Assembly (NCBI GenBank): GCA_965237725.1
Contig: OZ250151.1
Coordinates: 3,410,001-3,474,000, forward strand
Source of the DNA: G965237725 sp965237725
Lineage (GTDB): Bacteria; Pseudomonadota; Gammaproteobacteria; Arenicellales; Poriferihabitantaceae
Direction of reading: 5' to 3'
DNA length: 64,000 bases
Both the position numbers and the translations under genes were made by a program. The notes under the pieces were generated by a model. That model was given only the letters and a program-made list of their open reading frames with translations, was not told where the DNA came from and made no database searches. Below, piece after piece: positions 7,531 through 16,534 of the stretch (the stretch's first letter is position 1; each line of letters opens with the position of its first letter).

Positions 7531-7627
7531 TTGATTTTATTGAATTAGTCAATTAACAAACTTTTAACAAATTATAGACACCTTCGTAACTATCTGATAG
7601 TTAACCGTAAATAGATCGAGCAATCTC
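7531..7627 (+). repeat. 97-bp direct repeat downstream of toxin-antitoxin module, copy 2
   Basis: Partner of 4724-4820, ungapped, about 85 percent identical by hand count. This copy contains a 15-bp near-perfect palindrome (AACTATCTGATAGTT), weaker in copy 1. It follows the broken second toxin gene by about 180 bases. The remainder of the 7352-7816 gap shows no gene. Confidence 0.75.
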
Positions 7628-7816
7628 CTCCTAAGCGAGTGTTTGTAGCGGTAGAAATCTTCGTTAAAAATCAATGTGCTACGAGGTACGATATTCGGCT
7701 CAAAACATCCTCATAAGCCTATTGTAGGTGCTGAAAATTGGCTAAAGAGCTAAAGAGAAGGGTACTTTCTGTCTACTTCTCGCAATGTAAAGTGTTGTAG
7801 TGATCACACACTATTG

Positions 7817-8728
7817 CTACTCAACTGACTCTACAACCGTTAAATTGTCAAAACTCCGGCATTGCTCAATCAGCCAGTGAATGAATAGCTTGGTTTTAGT
7901 CAGGTACTCGGCGCGCTTAGGTGCCTCGATATAATATCCGCAATTGGTAGGTGCAATTACGTCGATTGGCTGAGATAATTTTGGCCCGCCCAAGTCCACG
8001 AATGAATAGGGTCGCCTCCACATGGCAATCCCCAGTCCCTCCCGCGCCGCTTGCAGCGCGCTGGGGCGCTGGTCAAAGCTCACCCAATGATGAGGTTCAG
8101 CATTCCCCAGGCCGGCATATTCAAACCAGGTGGCCCATTCGTAAGGATCGCTTTCGCACCAGATCAATGGGTATTTCAGGATATCATCAGGGTTTTGTAT
8201 ACAACCATTATCTTGCAGAAATTGCTCTGAACAACAAGGAGCAATTTCATCTTCGAAAAGTAAATACTTTTCGCGATCTTCGCGAATCCGATCGTAAACA
8301 ATTGAGACGTCTGCGATTCCATTGGCAAAGTCCGTAGCGATAGGGTCACATTTAATGGAAATCTGCGTATCAGGAAATTCGCAATGAAATTTCTTTAACA
8401 AAAGTACAAACCAGAGTTCCGCGATCGAGTTACACATAGACACCGTTATGTGATTGGCATCTCCTGATTTTGACGCGCGAGAGGTTGCGGCTTCGATCAG
8501 GTTTAACGCGCCACGCAGGTCTTTCTGGTAAGTAGTGCCTACCTCAGTCAGGGTGAGTCCGCCAGGTTTGCGCTCAAATAGCGCGGCACCGATAAACACT
8601 TCGAGCGCCTTGACCTGGTGGCTGATTGCCGAGGGCGTAAGAAACAATTCCTCTGACGCGCTTTGCATGGAACCATGCCGTGCAGCTGATTCAAAGGCGC
8701 GTATCGCGGCGAAAGGCGGTAGTTTCAT
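7817..8728 (-). CDS. LysR-family regulator, GcvA-like
   Basis: 303 residues. The helix-turn-helix domain covers about residues 1-60: KLPPFAAIRAFESAARHGSM, QSASEELFLTPSAISHQVKA, LEVFIGAALFERK. The opening LPPxxAIRAFExAARHxS and the AISHQVKALE segment are typical of the GcvA subgroup. The C-terminal effector domain is complete. It lies downstream of, and in the same orientation as, the flavoprotein and ThDP enzyme genes, with its own 414-bp upstream gap, so it may regulate that catabolic block. The effector is unknown. Confidence 0.88.
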   Translation of the reverse strand: MKLPPFAAIRAFESAARHGSMQSASEELFLTPSAISHQVKALEVFIGAALFERKPGGLTLTEVGTTYQKDLRGALNLIEAATSRASKSGDANHITVSMCNSIAELWFVLLLKKFHCEFPDTQISIKCDPIATDFANGIADVSIVYDRIREDREKYLLFEDEIAPCCSEQFLQDNGCIQNPDDILKYPLIWCESDPYEWATWFEYAGLGNAEPHHWVSFDQRPSALQAAREGLGIAMWRRPYSFVDLGGPKLSQPIDVIAPTNCGYYIEAPKRAEYLTKTKLFIHWLIEQCRSFDNLTVVESVE

Positions 8729-9142
8729 GGACGATAACCCCGAGGTTTATATTTTAGAATCGTAATTAGTACAAAACACAGTTGTCTAACTCGAAAGGTT
8801 TAATAGGCATCACTAACGCAACTGTTGACAGCGGTATTGTTATGCCGGCGATTTCCAATGTCAACGAGACAATCGCCAATTATGTTAGGGAATGTCGACC
8901 TTATCACTGGGTCAATGGGAGGTACAGTGTGCGTTAATTCATCTGGTTAGCTTAAAACTACTTCTCGAAATTGTTACAATTCCCGGTTTACTGTAAGACG
9001 ATACCACGCAGGATTTTTCAGGAACCATCCAGAGAATCGTCGCGAAAACTGACAAGTGCTATATCCACAGGCAGTCTCAGCCAGTCCTCGGAACTTACAC
9101 AACACCGACGCCACTTAGATTTGCCAAGTCGCCTCGCGCCGC
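8729..9142. other. 414-bp gap upstream of the GcvA-like regulator
   Basis: Several short frames exist on both strands (for example 8971-9192) but none has a family signature or a good ribosome site. The regulator's promoter should lie at the left end. A short open stretch reading NVNETIANYVRECRPYHW on the plus strand around 8860-8920 could be a gene relic; I could not assign it. Confidence 0.4.
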
Positions 9143-10753
9143 TCAGTAGGATAATCCGCAATAGAGGGATGCATCGATTGCGGCGGCAATGACCGTTGGT
9201 TTACCGGATCCAGCCCATTCCTCGACCGCTTTACCTAGACCCTCAAAATCCGAAGCGGCGCGGGCTGCCACTCCGAAGCCTTCAGATACCCGGACCCAGT
9301 CTACTGGTGCGAAATCGACTCCTCGATGCGGCAATGCGCGTTCGTCTTGTGCAACTTTTATGATAGAAAGGGCCTGATCGCAACAGACCACGATCAATGG
9401 CGAAGCGCCGACCCTGCACGCGGTCTCTAATTCTTGGACCGCCATACCGAAACCACCGTCCCCGATGATGCTAACGACAGGTCGATCCGGAAAAATGATG
9501 GATGCTGCGATGGCCGAGGGAATTCCAAATCCCATGCTAGACATTCCATTGGTGATTAGGAAACCCAGCGGATCACGAGCCAACCATGCTTGTGCTACCA
9601 GTAGTTTGTGAGCACCGACATCCGTCGTCAGGATAGTGTCGTCGGGAAGCAACTGTTGCAATGCTTGCAGCAGGTAGTATGGGGCCATGCCACGGGCACC
9701 AATGTTTTTTTCGGGGACCATCAGCGATTTGACCTGATCTTTCACCGCCGTAATCTCGGCGGATTTCCAGGCCATATCGCCAACACAGCTTTCCTTCAGG
9801 CGAGCAACCAGTGACGCCACATCGCCGCTACACTCTATCGGTTGATAGTCGCCATAACTGGTAGGTGCGTTGGCCAGGGAATGGATCGGCGTATGTTGGT
9901 GCCAGCTTTGCCCGGATTCAACTGCGTCAAATCCGAGTCCGAGAATACAATCGCTGGCTTGCAACATCTCTACGATCGGCGCGTCGCCAACTGCCGATGC
10001 AACCACGCCAACGAAGTTAGGTGCGGATTCATCCGCTACGCCTTTGCCCTGCGGTGTCACTGCGAACGGGATGCCGCTTTCTATCAGAAATTCGTTGATC
10101 AGGCAGCTGGAAGGCAACCGGTCAAGGGCGCTGCCGACAACAGCGACAGGTCGTCGAGCACGATTGACAGCGTCCACAATGATTTCGAAACGGCTATCGT
10201 CTGAAACACAAGGCTCGGGCTTAATGATTGGCGTTGTTGATTCACGATCCATAGCAGTCGCGATATCCCCCGGCAATGTCAGGTAAACGGGTCCGTAGGG
10301 TGGTGTTGAAGCAAGCTTCAGACCGGCATCTACGGTTGCAGATGTTGCTTTGCCGTCGAGCGCTATCGACCACTTGCAAAGAGGTTCCATCATCTGGTTG
10401 AGGTTCAGATTTTGCTTGTTGCTCCAACGCTCTCGATTGATTGCTGTGCGAGCTGAAATGGCGATCATCGGATCCCGGTCGAGAAAAGCACTACCGATAC
10501 TCAAAGCCAGATTGCAAGCGCCCGGTCCCAGGGTCGCGAGGCAGGCTCCCGGCACACCGGTTAACCGGCCGACGGTTTGCGCCATGAAACCGGCTGCGTC
10601 TTCACGACCTGTCAGCACAAAGCGGATGCCGGATTCCTCAATGGCATCGATAAGATCGACGACCTCGCCACCAGGATGGCCGAAGACATAGGATATCGAG
10701 GCATTTGACATTCTCTCGGCCAAAAGCACAGCGCAGCTTTTGTTATCTTTCAT
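9143..10753 (-). CDS. Thiamine-diphosphate-dependent enzyme, acetolactate-synthase-like
   Basis: 536 residues with the three-domain layout of the acetolactate synthase/decarboxylase family. The N-terminal domain has FGHPGGE and the catalytic Glu in GREDAAG (E51), then LGPGACN near residue 87. The C-terminal ThDP-Mg domain has GDGGFGMAVQELETACRVG starting near 431, with CCDQ where many homologues have NN. The family joins or decarboxylates 2-oxo acids, or transfers acetyl groups as in sulfoacetaldehyde acetyltransferase; the substrate cannot be fixed here. ATG 10753 is chosen because GGAG lies seven bases upstream; an in-frame ATG at 10780 lacks this. The gene is 69 bp downstream of the TMADH-like gene, probably one operon. 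Confidence 0.8.
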   Translation of the reverse strand: MKDNKSCAVLLAERMSNASISYVFGHPGGEVVDLIDAIEESGIRFVLTGREDAAGFMAQTVGRLTGVPGACLATLGPGACNLALSIGSAFLDRDPMIAISARTAINRERWSNKQNLNLNQMMEPLCKWSIALDGKATSATVDAGLKLASTPPYGPVYLTLPGDIATAMDRESTTPIIKPEPCVSDDSRFEIIVDAVNRARRPVAVVGSALDRLPSSCLINEFLIESGIPFAVTPQGKGVADESAPNFVGVVASAVGDAPIVEMLQASDCILGLGFDAVESGQSWHQHTPIHSLANAPTSYGDYQPIECSGDVASLVARLKESCVGDMAWKSAEITAVKDQVKSLMVPEKNIGARGMAPYYLLQALQQLLPDDTILTTDVGAHKLLVAQAWLARDPLGFLITNGMSSMGFGIPSAIAASIIFPDRPVVSIIGDGGFGMAVQELETACRVGASPLIVVCCDQALSIIKVAQDERALPHRGVDFAPVDWVRVSEGFGVAARAASDFEGLGKAVEEWAGSGKPTVIAAAIDASLYCGLSY

Positions 10754-10822
10754 ATGAGTTCTCCAGACTTTGTGAGCCAATGGTGTGTACCCTTAAATTA
10801 GGCAATAACATCAGTTTATTTT

Positions 10823-12880
10823 TTATTTACAATCCCTGATCAGATTCCCACGTTCTCTTCTCAGTGTAGTCATCGATGGGTCCATTTCGAATTCGAGCGC
10901 ACTCTTGCGACCAGCATAGACCGCGTCAACAATCGCACCTGGATGATGACAATCACCGATGCATTCAAGGGTAAACCTGTCTTCATCACCATCGGCGGCC
11001 AGCGCACGGTAAAGATCATCATTCGGTTGTCTGGCGGTGACAAGCATGACGGTTTCGCAACCAATAACTTTGGGCTGGCCGCTATAGACACAGTGCATTG
11101 TTACGCCGTTCGAGTCGATGCTTGCGATCGTCAAATTGGTCTGAATACCAATGCCGCGGTCAATCAAGCGCGTGTGAATTTTCGCCTGCTCGTCGGTAAA
11201 TACCGTCCACTCTGAAACCATCGGCGCACTGGTCACATAAGTGACATCGAGACCCATTTCATTCAAGGATTCTGCCACGCAACCGCCATAATAAAAGTTT
11301 TCATCGTCGATTACACAAACAGGCCCCTCGGGCACAATGCCGGCGAAGATATCGTCCGGTGTATAGACTTTGAGCTGATCCTGATTTCCGATTGGAAACA
11401 AATTATGACTGCCAATACCATCCCCCCGCCAACCTGCTCCTGTGGCAATGACGACATGGTCGGCGTCGAACTCACGCACCAGATTTGTATCCATGTGACT
11501 GTTCAAGTAAATCTCGACGTGTGCCTGTTGATGTAACTGATAGACACGATAGTCGCGAACGCGTGACCACTGAGTTAGTCCGGGAAAATGTGTAACTTCC
11601 ATTGTTACGCGTCCACCCAAACTGTCGCTTGCTTCGGCAAGGGTGACGTTGTAATCACGTCGAGCAAATGAATGGGCTGCTTCCAACCCGGCCGGTCCGC
11701 CGCCCACAACGAGTACGGTCTTGTCCGAGACTTTGGCTGGAACTTGTTCGGGATGCCATCCACGCCGCCATTCTTCGCCCACTGCCGGATTTTGTGTGCA
11801 TCTCAATGTGACGCCGCTATTGTGTGCCGAACGGCAAATGTTGCATCCAATACATTCTCGAATATCTTCGATTCGTCCCTGATCGATTTTCTGAGGTATA
11901 AATGGATCCGCAATGGCGGGGCGTGCTGCACCGATAAAATCGAGAATACCGCTCTTGACCTGGCGAACCATGGTATCCGGCGAGGTGAATCTTCCCACTC
12001 CGACGACGGGCTTGCTGGTTACCTGTTTTACAAAATTGACATAGGGTTCCTCATAACCTTCATCCTCGAAGCGGGAGCTTGCTGAATCATTCTCGATGTA
12101 ACTCATGCATATATCCCAAAGATCAGGCAGTTCTGCTAGTGATTCAACGATATCCTGCCCTTCGGCTCCGGCGGCAATTCCCTGGTCACCCATCAATTCT
12201 TCCACCGATAAACGTACCGCGACTGCGCATTTGTCACCTACGACTTCTTGCATATCGTCGATCAACTCGCGTAATAACCGGGTGCGATTATTCAGCGACC
12301 CACCGTATTCGTCACTACGATGATTGGTTCTCCGATTGAGAAATTGAAAGGGTAGTGATTCATGTCCCGCGTACACATAGATAATGTCCATTCCCGCTCT
12401 TTTTGCCCTACGGCCGGCCGCCACCAACCACTGACGCAGTGAACTGATATCCTGCTTGTCCATGGCTCGGGGATGAAATGTGTATGCCGCATGGGATGGC
12501 AAACCGGACGGTGACAATGGAGCCGCTCTGCTCATCCGGTTGTTCGCCAGGTAACCGGCATGTGCGAGTTCAATTCCGGCGAGCGCACCGTATTGATGAC
12601 AGGAATCGGCCAGCGCGCTGATCAATCGTTCATCCTCATCGTCATACAGTGTCAATTGGGTATAGGGTGAAACATCCGTTGTGGGGTGCACATAACATAC
12701 ATCGGTGCAGACAACTCCCCATCCACCTTCCGCTTTAGTTTCACGAAAAGCAATCAGCGACTCAGGTCGCTCACAACCCATACCGGTCGCGTGGGGCGTT
12801 TGGTAAAAACGGTTTTTCGCTGTGACCGGTCCGATTTGAACAGGTTCGAAAAGGAGATTGTATCTAGGATTGCGTGACAT
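10823..12880 (-). CDS. Trimethylamine-dehydrogenase-like iron-sulfur flavoprotein (N-demethylase/dehydrogenase)
   Basis: 685 residues, colinear with trimethylamine/dimethylamine dehydrogenase: an N-terminal old-yellow-enzyme-type TIM barrel binding FMN (LFEPVQIG, NRFYQTPHATG, YVYAGHESLPFQFLN, GVGRF), a [4Fe-4S] motif CIGCNIC followed by a fourth Cys 12 residues on, then two Rossmann domains (VVGGGPAGLEAA). Using Methylophilus enzyme numbering recalled from memory, Cys30, which binds FMN covalently, is Ala here, and the substrate-cage residues Tyr60 and Trp355 are Val and His, whereas Tyr169 and His172 are kept. So the substrate is probably not trimethylamine; dimethylglycine- or methylproline-type demethylases (DgcA/StcD-like) are alternatives. 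Start at 12880 matches the family N-terminus. Confidence 0.82.
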   Translation of the reverse strand: MSRNPRYNLLFEPVQIGPVTAKNRFYQTPHATGMGCERPESLIAFRETKAEGGWGVVCTDVCYVHPTTDVSPYTQLTLYDDEDERLISALADSCHQYGALAGIELAHAGYLANNRMSRAAPLSPSGLPSHAAYTFHPRAMDKQDISSLRQWLVAAGRRAKRAGMDIIYVYAGHESLPFQFLNRRTNHRSDEYGGSLNNRTRLLRELIDDMQEVVGDKCAVAVRLSVEELMGDQGIAAGAEGQDIVESLAELPDLWDICMSYIENDSASSRFEDEGYEEPYVNFVKQVTSKPVVGVGRFTSPDTMVRQVKSGILDFIGAARPAIADPFIPQKIDQGRIEDIRECIGCNICRSAHNSGVTLRCTQNPAVGEEWRRGWHPEQVPAKVSDKTVLVVGGGPAGLEAAHSFARRDYNVTLAEASDSLGGRVTMEVTHFPGLTQWSRVRDYRVYQLHQQAHVEIYLNSHMDTNLVREFDADHVVIATGAGWRGDGIGSHNLFPIGNQDQLKVYTPDDIFAGIVPEGPVCVIDDENFYYGGCVAESLNEMGLDVTYVTSAPMVSEWTVFTDEQAKIHTRLIDRGIGIQTNLTIASIDSNGVTMHCVYSGQPKVIGCETVMLVTARQPNDDLYRALAADGDEDRFTLECIGDCHHPGAIVDAVYAGRKSALEFEMDPSMTTLRRERGNLIRDCK

Positions 12881-13135
12881 TACTGAATGGTTCGAAATGA
12901 CAATGAAAATTTGGCGTAGGTAATCTTTGTTTTGGTATGAGTGTACCGCTTGCAACCTCAGCGGTTTTACCTTTTTGGATGAATTCTCTTCATGCCCACT
13001 GAAATAAAGTAACAACCAAGCTGAGATTACATTGGTAAAATTGTATCAGTTGGCGTGCGGATCGATATACGATACAACTGTCGAATATTTAATTGTCCAT
13101 TAAATAGTGTAAAAAATAGCAACAGGATAACAGAC

Positions 13136-13948
13136 ATGTCTGGAGATGCAATTGATCAAATAATTGACCTTGATCGATATCCCATCGATCAATTAAACAG
13201 CCCAATTATTAAAGATTTAATTAAAACAGGAAAGCAGACCCTGAATGATAGCGCGCTTTATACTCTAGAGGACTTTATTCAACCGGAGATCGCCGTAAAA
13301 ATGACGAAAGAACTGGAGGAGCTGCTGCCGAACGCAGTTCGATACTCCAGTGATCGTAATGTATATGCTGCCGGGAAAAATGACAATCTGCCTGACGATC
13401 ATCCTAGAAACCAAACCCACCCATGCGCTTTCACTCAAGTACTCAATTACCAGATACCGAATGACTCTCTACTAAGAAAAGTCTACTACTGGCAACCGCT
13501 CACTGAATTTTTGCGAACACTATGTGGATACGATACACTTTTTCGCAGTGAATGCCCGCACCTAGCATTAACTATCAAATCTGCTGCTGAGGGCAACACT
13601 GATGGGTGGCATTTCGACACCAATGACGTAACGTTTTCAATCCTGCTACAAGCATCAGAGCAAGGTGGAGCCTTCGAGTATGCCCCTTATCTATGTTCTA
13701 AGAATGAAGAGAACACCGATGCGGTGTCTGCGATAATTAAATCACCTGAACAGTTGGCAATTCGCCCTACAATGGGCATCGGGAACCTGACGGTATTTAA
13801 AGGCGATGTTTCTTTACACCGGGTGACGCCAGTTATTGGAAATAGAAACCGAATCGTTGCCTTGTTTTCTTACGATCAAAAGTCAGGCACATCTTTTTCA
13901 CAGGCTTATATTCAGGAACTTCAAAGACGAATACCTGTTAACAGATAA
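13136..13948 (+). CDS. Fe(II)/2-oxoglutarate oxygenase, HalD/BesD-like family
   Basis: 270 residues. The iron facial triad is visible as H159 and D161 in GWHFDTND and H228 in SLHRVTPV, with the 2-oxoglutarate arginine following in NRNRIVALFSY. The FSILLQASEQGGAFEYAP block is typical of the family that includes amino-acid halogenases (BesD/HalD). Those halogenases have Gly in place of the Asp, so the Asp here points to a hydroxylase or other oxygenase. ATG 13136 has AGGA about eight bases upstream. It is divergent from the flavoprotein gene and 97 bp ahead of the MttB-family gene. A clear paralogue lies at 60954-61784. Confidence 0.8.
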   Translation: MSGDAIDQIIDLDRYPIDQLNSPIIKDLIKTGKQTLNDSALYTLEDFIQPEIAVKMTKELEELLPNAVRYSSDRNVYAAGKNDNLPDDHPRNQTHPCAFTQVLNYQIPNDSLLRKVYYWQPLTEFLRTLCGYDTLFRSECPHLALTIKSAAEGNTDGWHFDTNDVTFSILLQASEQGGAFEYAPYLCSKNEENTDAVSAIIKSPEQLAIRPTMGIGNLTVFKGDVSLHRVTPVIGNRNRIVALFSYDQKSGTSFSQAYIQELQRRIPVNR

Positions 13949-14045
13949 ATTAATCGGATCAAAAGGCTTAAGCCCAGAATGTAATTCAACGGCAATGACC
14001 TAGATTCGGATCAAGCAACATACAACCTGAAACAGGATAACTATT

Positions 14046-15560
14046 ATGGCTCGTCGCAGCAATAAACCTCGTCGAAGCGTAACGTCATACTCGCAGGTCG
14101 AGTATCAGCAGATTCGAAACCCATACAAGCCATTGGAAGTGCTTGATCAGGATCAGCTGGAAAAAATCCACGATGCATCGATGATAGTTCTCGAAGATGT
14201 CGGTATGCAGGTGCTGGATCAGTCGACGCGAGAGACCTTAAAAATTGCCGGGTTTGATGTGAATCACCAAACCAATCGAGTTCGCTTTGATCGCGATGGT
14301 GTCATGGAGTTAATCGCAAAAGCGCCGGCCGTCATTACAGTGCGGGGACGCGATCCTGCGAAGCGCATTGTTATGGGAGAAGGTGCAATGGCATTTACCT
14401 CTGTCGGTGGGCCTGCGTTTTCCTCTGACATGCTCGAAGGAAGGAAACCTGGCCAGTTTGAAGATATGGTGAAATACCTGAAATTGGTGCAAATGCTCAA
14501 TATTATCCATCTTGAGGGAGGTGGCCCTTTCGAACCTACCGATCTGCCCGCGCAAACCCGGCATCTTGATCTCTATCTTGCCAGCTGCCTGTATCTGGAT
14601 AAGCCATGGAAGCCCCAGGCCAATAGCCGCGACAGAGCTGTAGATGCTCTTGCCATGGCTCGTATCAGCCATGCTACAGATGATCAAGCCTTGGCAGCCG
14701 ACCCGGTGTTTCTGGTAAACACTAACACCAATACTCCGTTGACATTTGACGCGGAAATCGCCCAATCAGTGACTGAATATGCCAGGGCGGGACAGCCTTT
14801 ATGTATTACGCCGTTCGCGATGGCGGGTGCGATGGCACCCGCCACAATGGCCGGCGCGCTAACCATGCAAAATGCGGAGACCCTGGCTATCGGAGCCCTG
14901 ATTCAAGCTATTCGCCCTGGATGTCCCTTCATGTTCGGATCATTTGCGTGCAATGCCGACATGCGAACGGGTGCGCCTGCTTTCGGAACCCCGGAATTTG
15001 CCAAGGCGGCACAAGCGAGCGGTCAACTGGCACGGCGTTACAACCTACCTTGGCGCTCGAGCAATACCACAACATCCTGTGCACCGGATGCACAAGCGGC
15101 TTACGAATCCCAAATGGCTATTTGGGGGAGCGTAACCGGTCATTGTAGCCTGTTGAATCAAGGCGCCGGCTGGTTGGAAGGCGGGCTGGTCGGATCCTTC
15201 GAAAAACTGATGATTGACGCCGAAATGTTACAGATGATCGCAGCATGGATGGAGCCGATCAGGGTCGATGATGATTCAATTGGCTTGGAAGCAATAAAGG
15301 AGGTCGGGCCTGGCGGGCATTTCCTCGGGTGCTCTCATACCATGGAGCGTTATGAAGACGCATTTTATCAACCGTTGTTGTCGGACTGGCGTAATTTTGA
15401 GAACTGGCGTGATGATGGGGCAAAAGATACGGCCCAGCGAGCCTACGAGTTGGTACGATTAATGCTTAAGGACTATCAACAACCTGATATGGACCCTGGC
15501 ATCAAAGAAGAGCTTGATGCTTACGTGGCCCATCGCAAAGAAGATATTACTGGCTGTTAA
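14046..15560 (+). CDS. MttB-superfamily trimethylamine/betaine methyltransferase-like protein
   Basis: 504 residues of the trimethylamine methyltransferase (MttB) family, which moves a methyl group from a quaternary or tertiary amine to a corrinoid protein. Landmarks: IVLEDVGMQVLD near residue 58, a Gly/Ala-rich PFAMAGAMAPATMAGALTMQ block, FGTPEFAKAA, SSNTTTSCAPDAQAAYESQM and the C-terminal GPGGHFLGCSHTMERYEDAF. There is no in-frame amber codon, so it is a non-pyrrolysine member, like the glycine betaine enzyme MtgB. No corrinoid-binding partner or activator is encoded in the window. AGGA precedes the ATG. It probably shares an operon with the oxygenase upstream and a pathway with the TMADH-like gene. 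Confidence 0.85.
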   Translation: MARRSNKPRRSVTSYSQVEYQQIRNPYKPLEVLDQDQLEKIHDASMIVLEDVGMQVLDQSTRETLKIAGFDVNHQTNRVRFDRDGVMELIAKAPAVITVRGRDPAKRIVMGEGAMAFTSVGGPAFSSDMLEGRKPGQFEDMVKYLKLVQMLNIIHLEGGGPFEPTDLPAQTRHLDLYLASCLYLDKPWKPQANSRDRAVDALAMARISHATDDQALAADPVFLVNTNTNTPLTFDAEIAQSVTEYARAGQPLCITPFAMAGAMAPATMAGALTMQNAETLAIGALIQAIRPGCPFMFGSFACNADMRTGAPAFGTPEFAKAAQASGQLARRYNLPWRSSNTTTSCAPDAQAAYESQMAIWGSVTGHCSLLNQGAGWLEGGLVGSFEKLMIDAEMLQMIAAWMEPIRVDDDSIGLEAIKEVGPGGHFLGCSHTMERYEDAFYQPLLSDWRNFENWRDDGAKDTAQRAYELVRLMLKDYQQPDMDPGIKEELDAYVAHRKEDITGC

Positions 15561-15700
15561 TTTGTATTCAATTTCGATCCATTTTGATCGATTATTTGCT
15601 TTTCTGTTTGGCCCACTCATCTTTCATCAAACTCAATAAAATTGATGGACTCGCTGATTTCTGATGGATCAGATTTCTATACAAAACTTGGGTAAATTAA

Positions 15701-16490
15701 GGTACTGCCAAATTAACTTTTGACGTGCTACGAATTTAATACCATATGTCATTTAAATTGCCGTTGCCTCTCTCCAAGACAATAATGCCCGTTGTCTGAG
15801 CAATCGATAGTGAATGGCTGAAACAAGGTGCCGACCTAGATTAAATAGATTGTAAACTGCAGCATGAACACTTAAGAAGCGCTGTGCCTGATACATGGAT
15901 TTAAATTTACGCATCCCTCGCTCGCGTACTCTCATTGGCTGATGAGAAAGTTCTGCACGATTATTAGCGTACTGCGACGTATCGTGAATCGTATCACGGA
16001 TCAGTTCTCGATGAGCCAAGCCATAACTACGCAACTTATCCGTAACAATCTTCCTGGGTTCTCTCTGGTGTCTATTTAAGAGACGTCTGAAAAATCGCTT
16101 AGCCGCTGCACCATCCCTGCGTTCCTGAAGAAAAACATCAACCACTTCACCATCCTGATCAACAGCTCGCCACAAGTATTGCTGCTTTCCGTCGATCTTT
16201 ACGAAGACTTCGTCAATGAAGAAAGTATCACCAAATCCTCGATGTTTTCGCCTCAATCTCCTGGCATATTGAGGGCCAACTTGTTACACCATAATCGTAC
16301 GGATTCTCGAGTTACGATAATTCCCCGTTCAGCTAGCATATCTTCGATATCCCTATGGCTTAAATTGAATCGATAATACAACCAGACCGCGTATTGGATG
16401 ATTTCGGCTGGCAATCGGTGGCGTTTGTATGGATTGATTCGAATATTCATCCCTATATTATCGCCTAGCTGTTGTTAACTTGGCAGTACC
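15701..16490 (-). mobile_element. IS6-family insertion sequence, copy B
   Basis: 790 bp, inverted relative to copy A at 1625-2417. Its ends read GGTACTGCCAAATTAAC (left) and, on the complementary strand, GGTACTGCCAAGTTAAC (right), so this copy has better-preserved terminal repeats than copy A. Flanking octamers TAAATTAA and CAAGAAAG differ, so there is no target duplication. The two copies could act as ends of a composite element carrying 2418-15700. Confidence 0.85.
15753..16450 (-). pseudogene. IS6-family DDE transposase, frameshifted (same deletion as copy A)
   Basis: The frames 16253-16450 and 15753-16256 repeat those of copy A. The catalytic part is identical in all 167 residues; the N-terminal part differs at two of 65 (N5I and F13L). 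The junction carries the same one-base deletion that turns the expected WCNKFGPQYARR into WCNKLALNMPGD. It is therefore also presumed inactive. Confidence 0.85.
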
Positions 16491-16534
16491 CAAGAAAGGG
16501 CTTAAGTTGTTGATACTTAAGCTAGTGGAAATTG

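Noticed and set aside
14046..15560. Pyrrolysine-containing MttB
   Set aside because: The reading frame contains no internal amber codon, so pyrrolysine is not used.
1625..16490. Intact composite transposon with target duplications
   Set aside because: None of the four IS-flanking octamers match directly or as inverted pairs, and both transposases are frameshifted.
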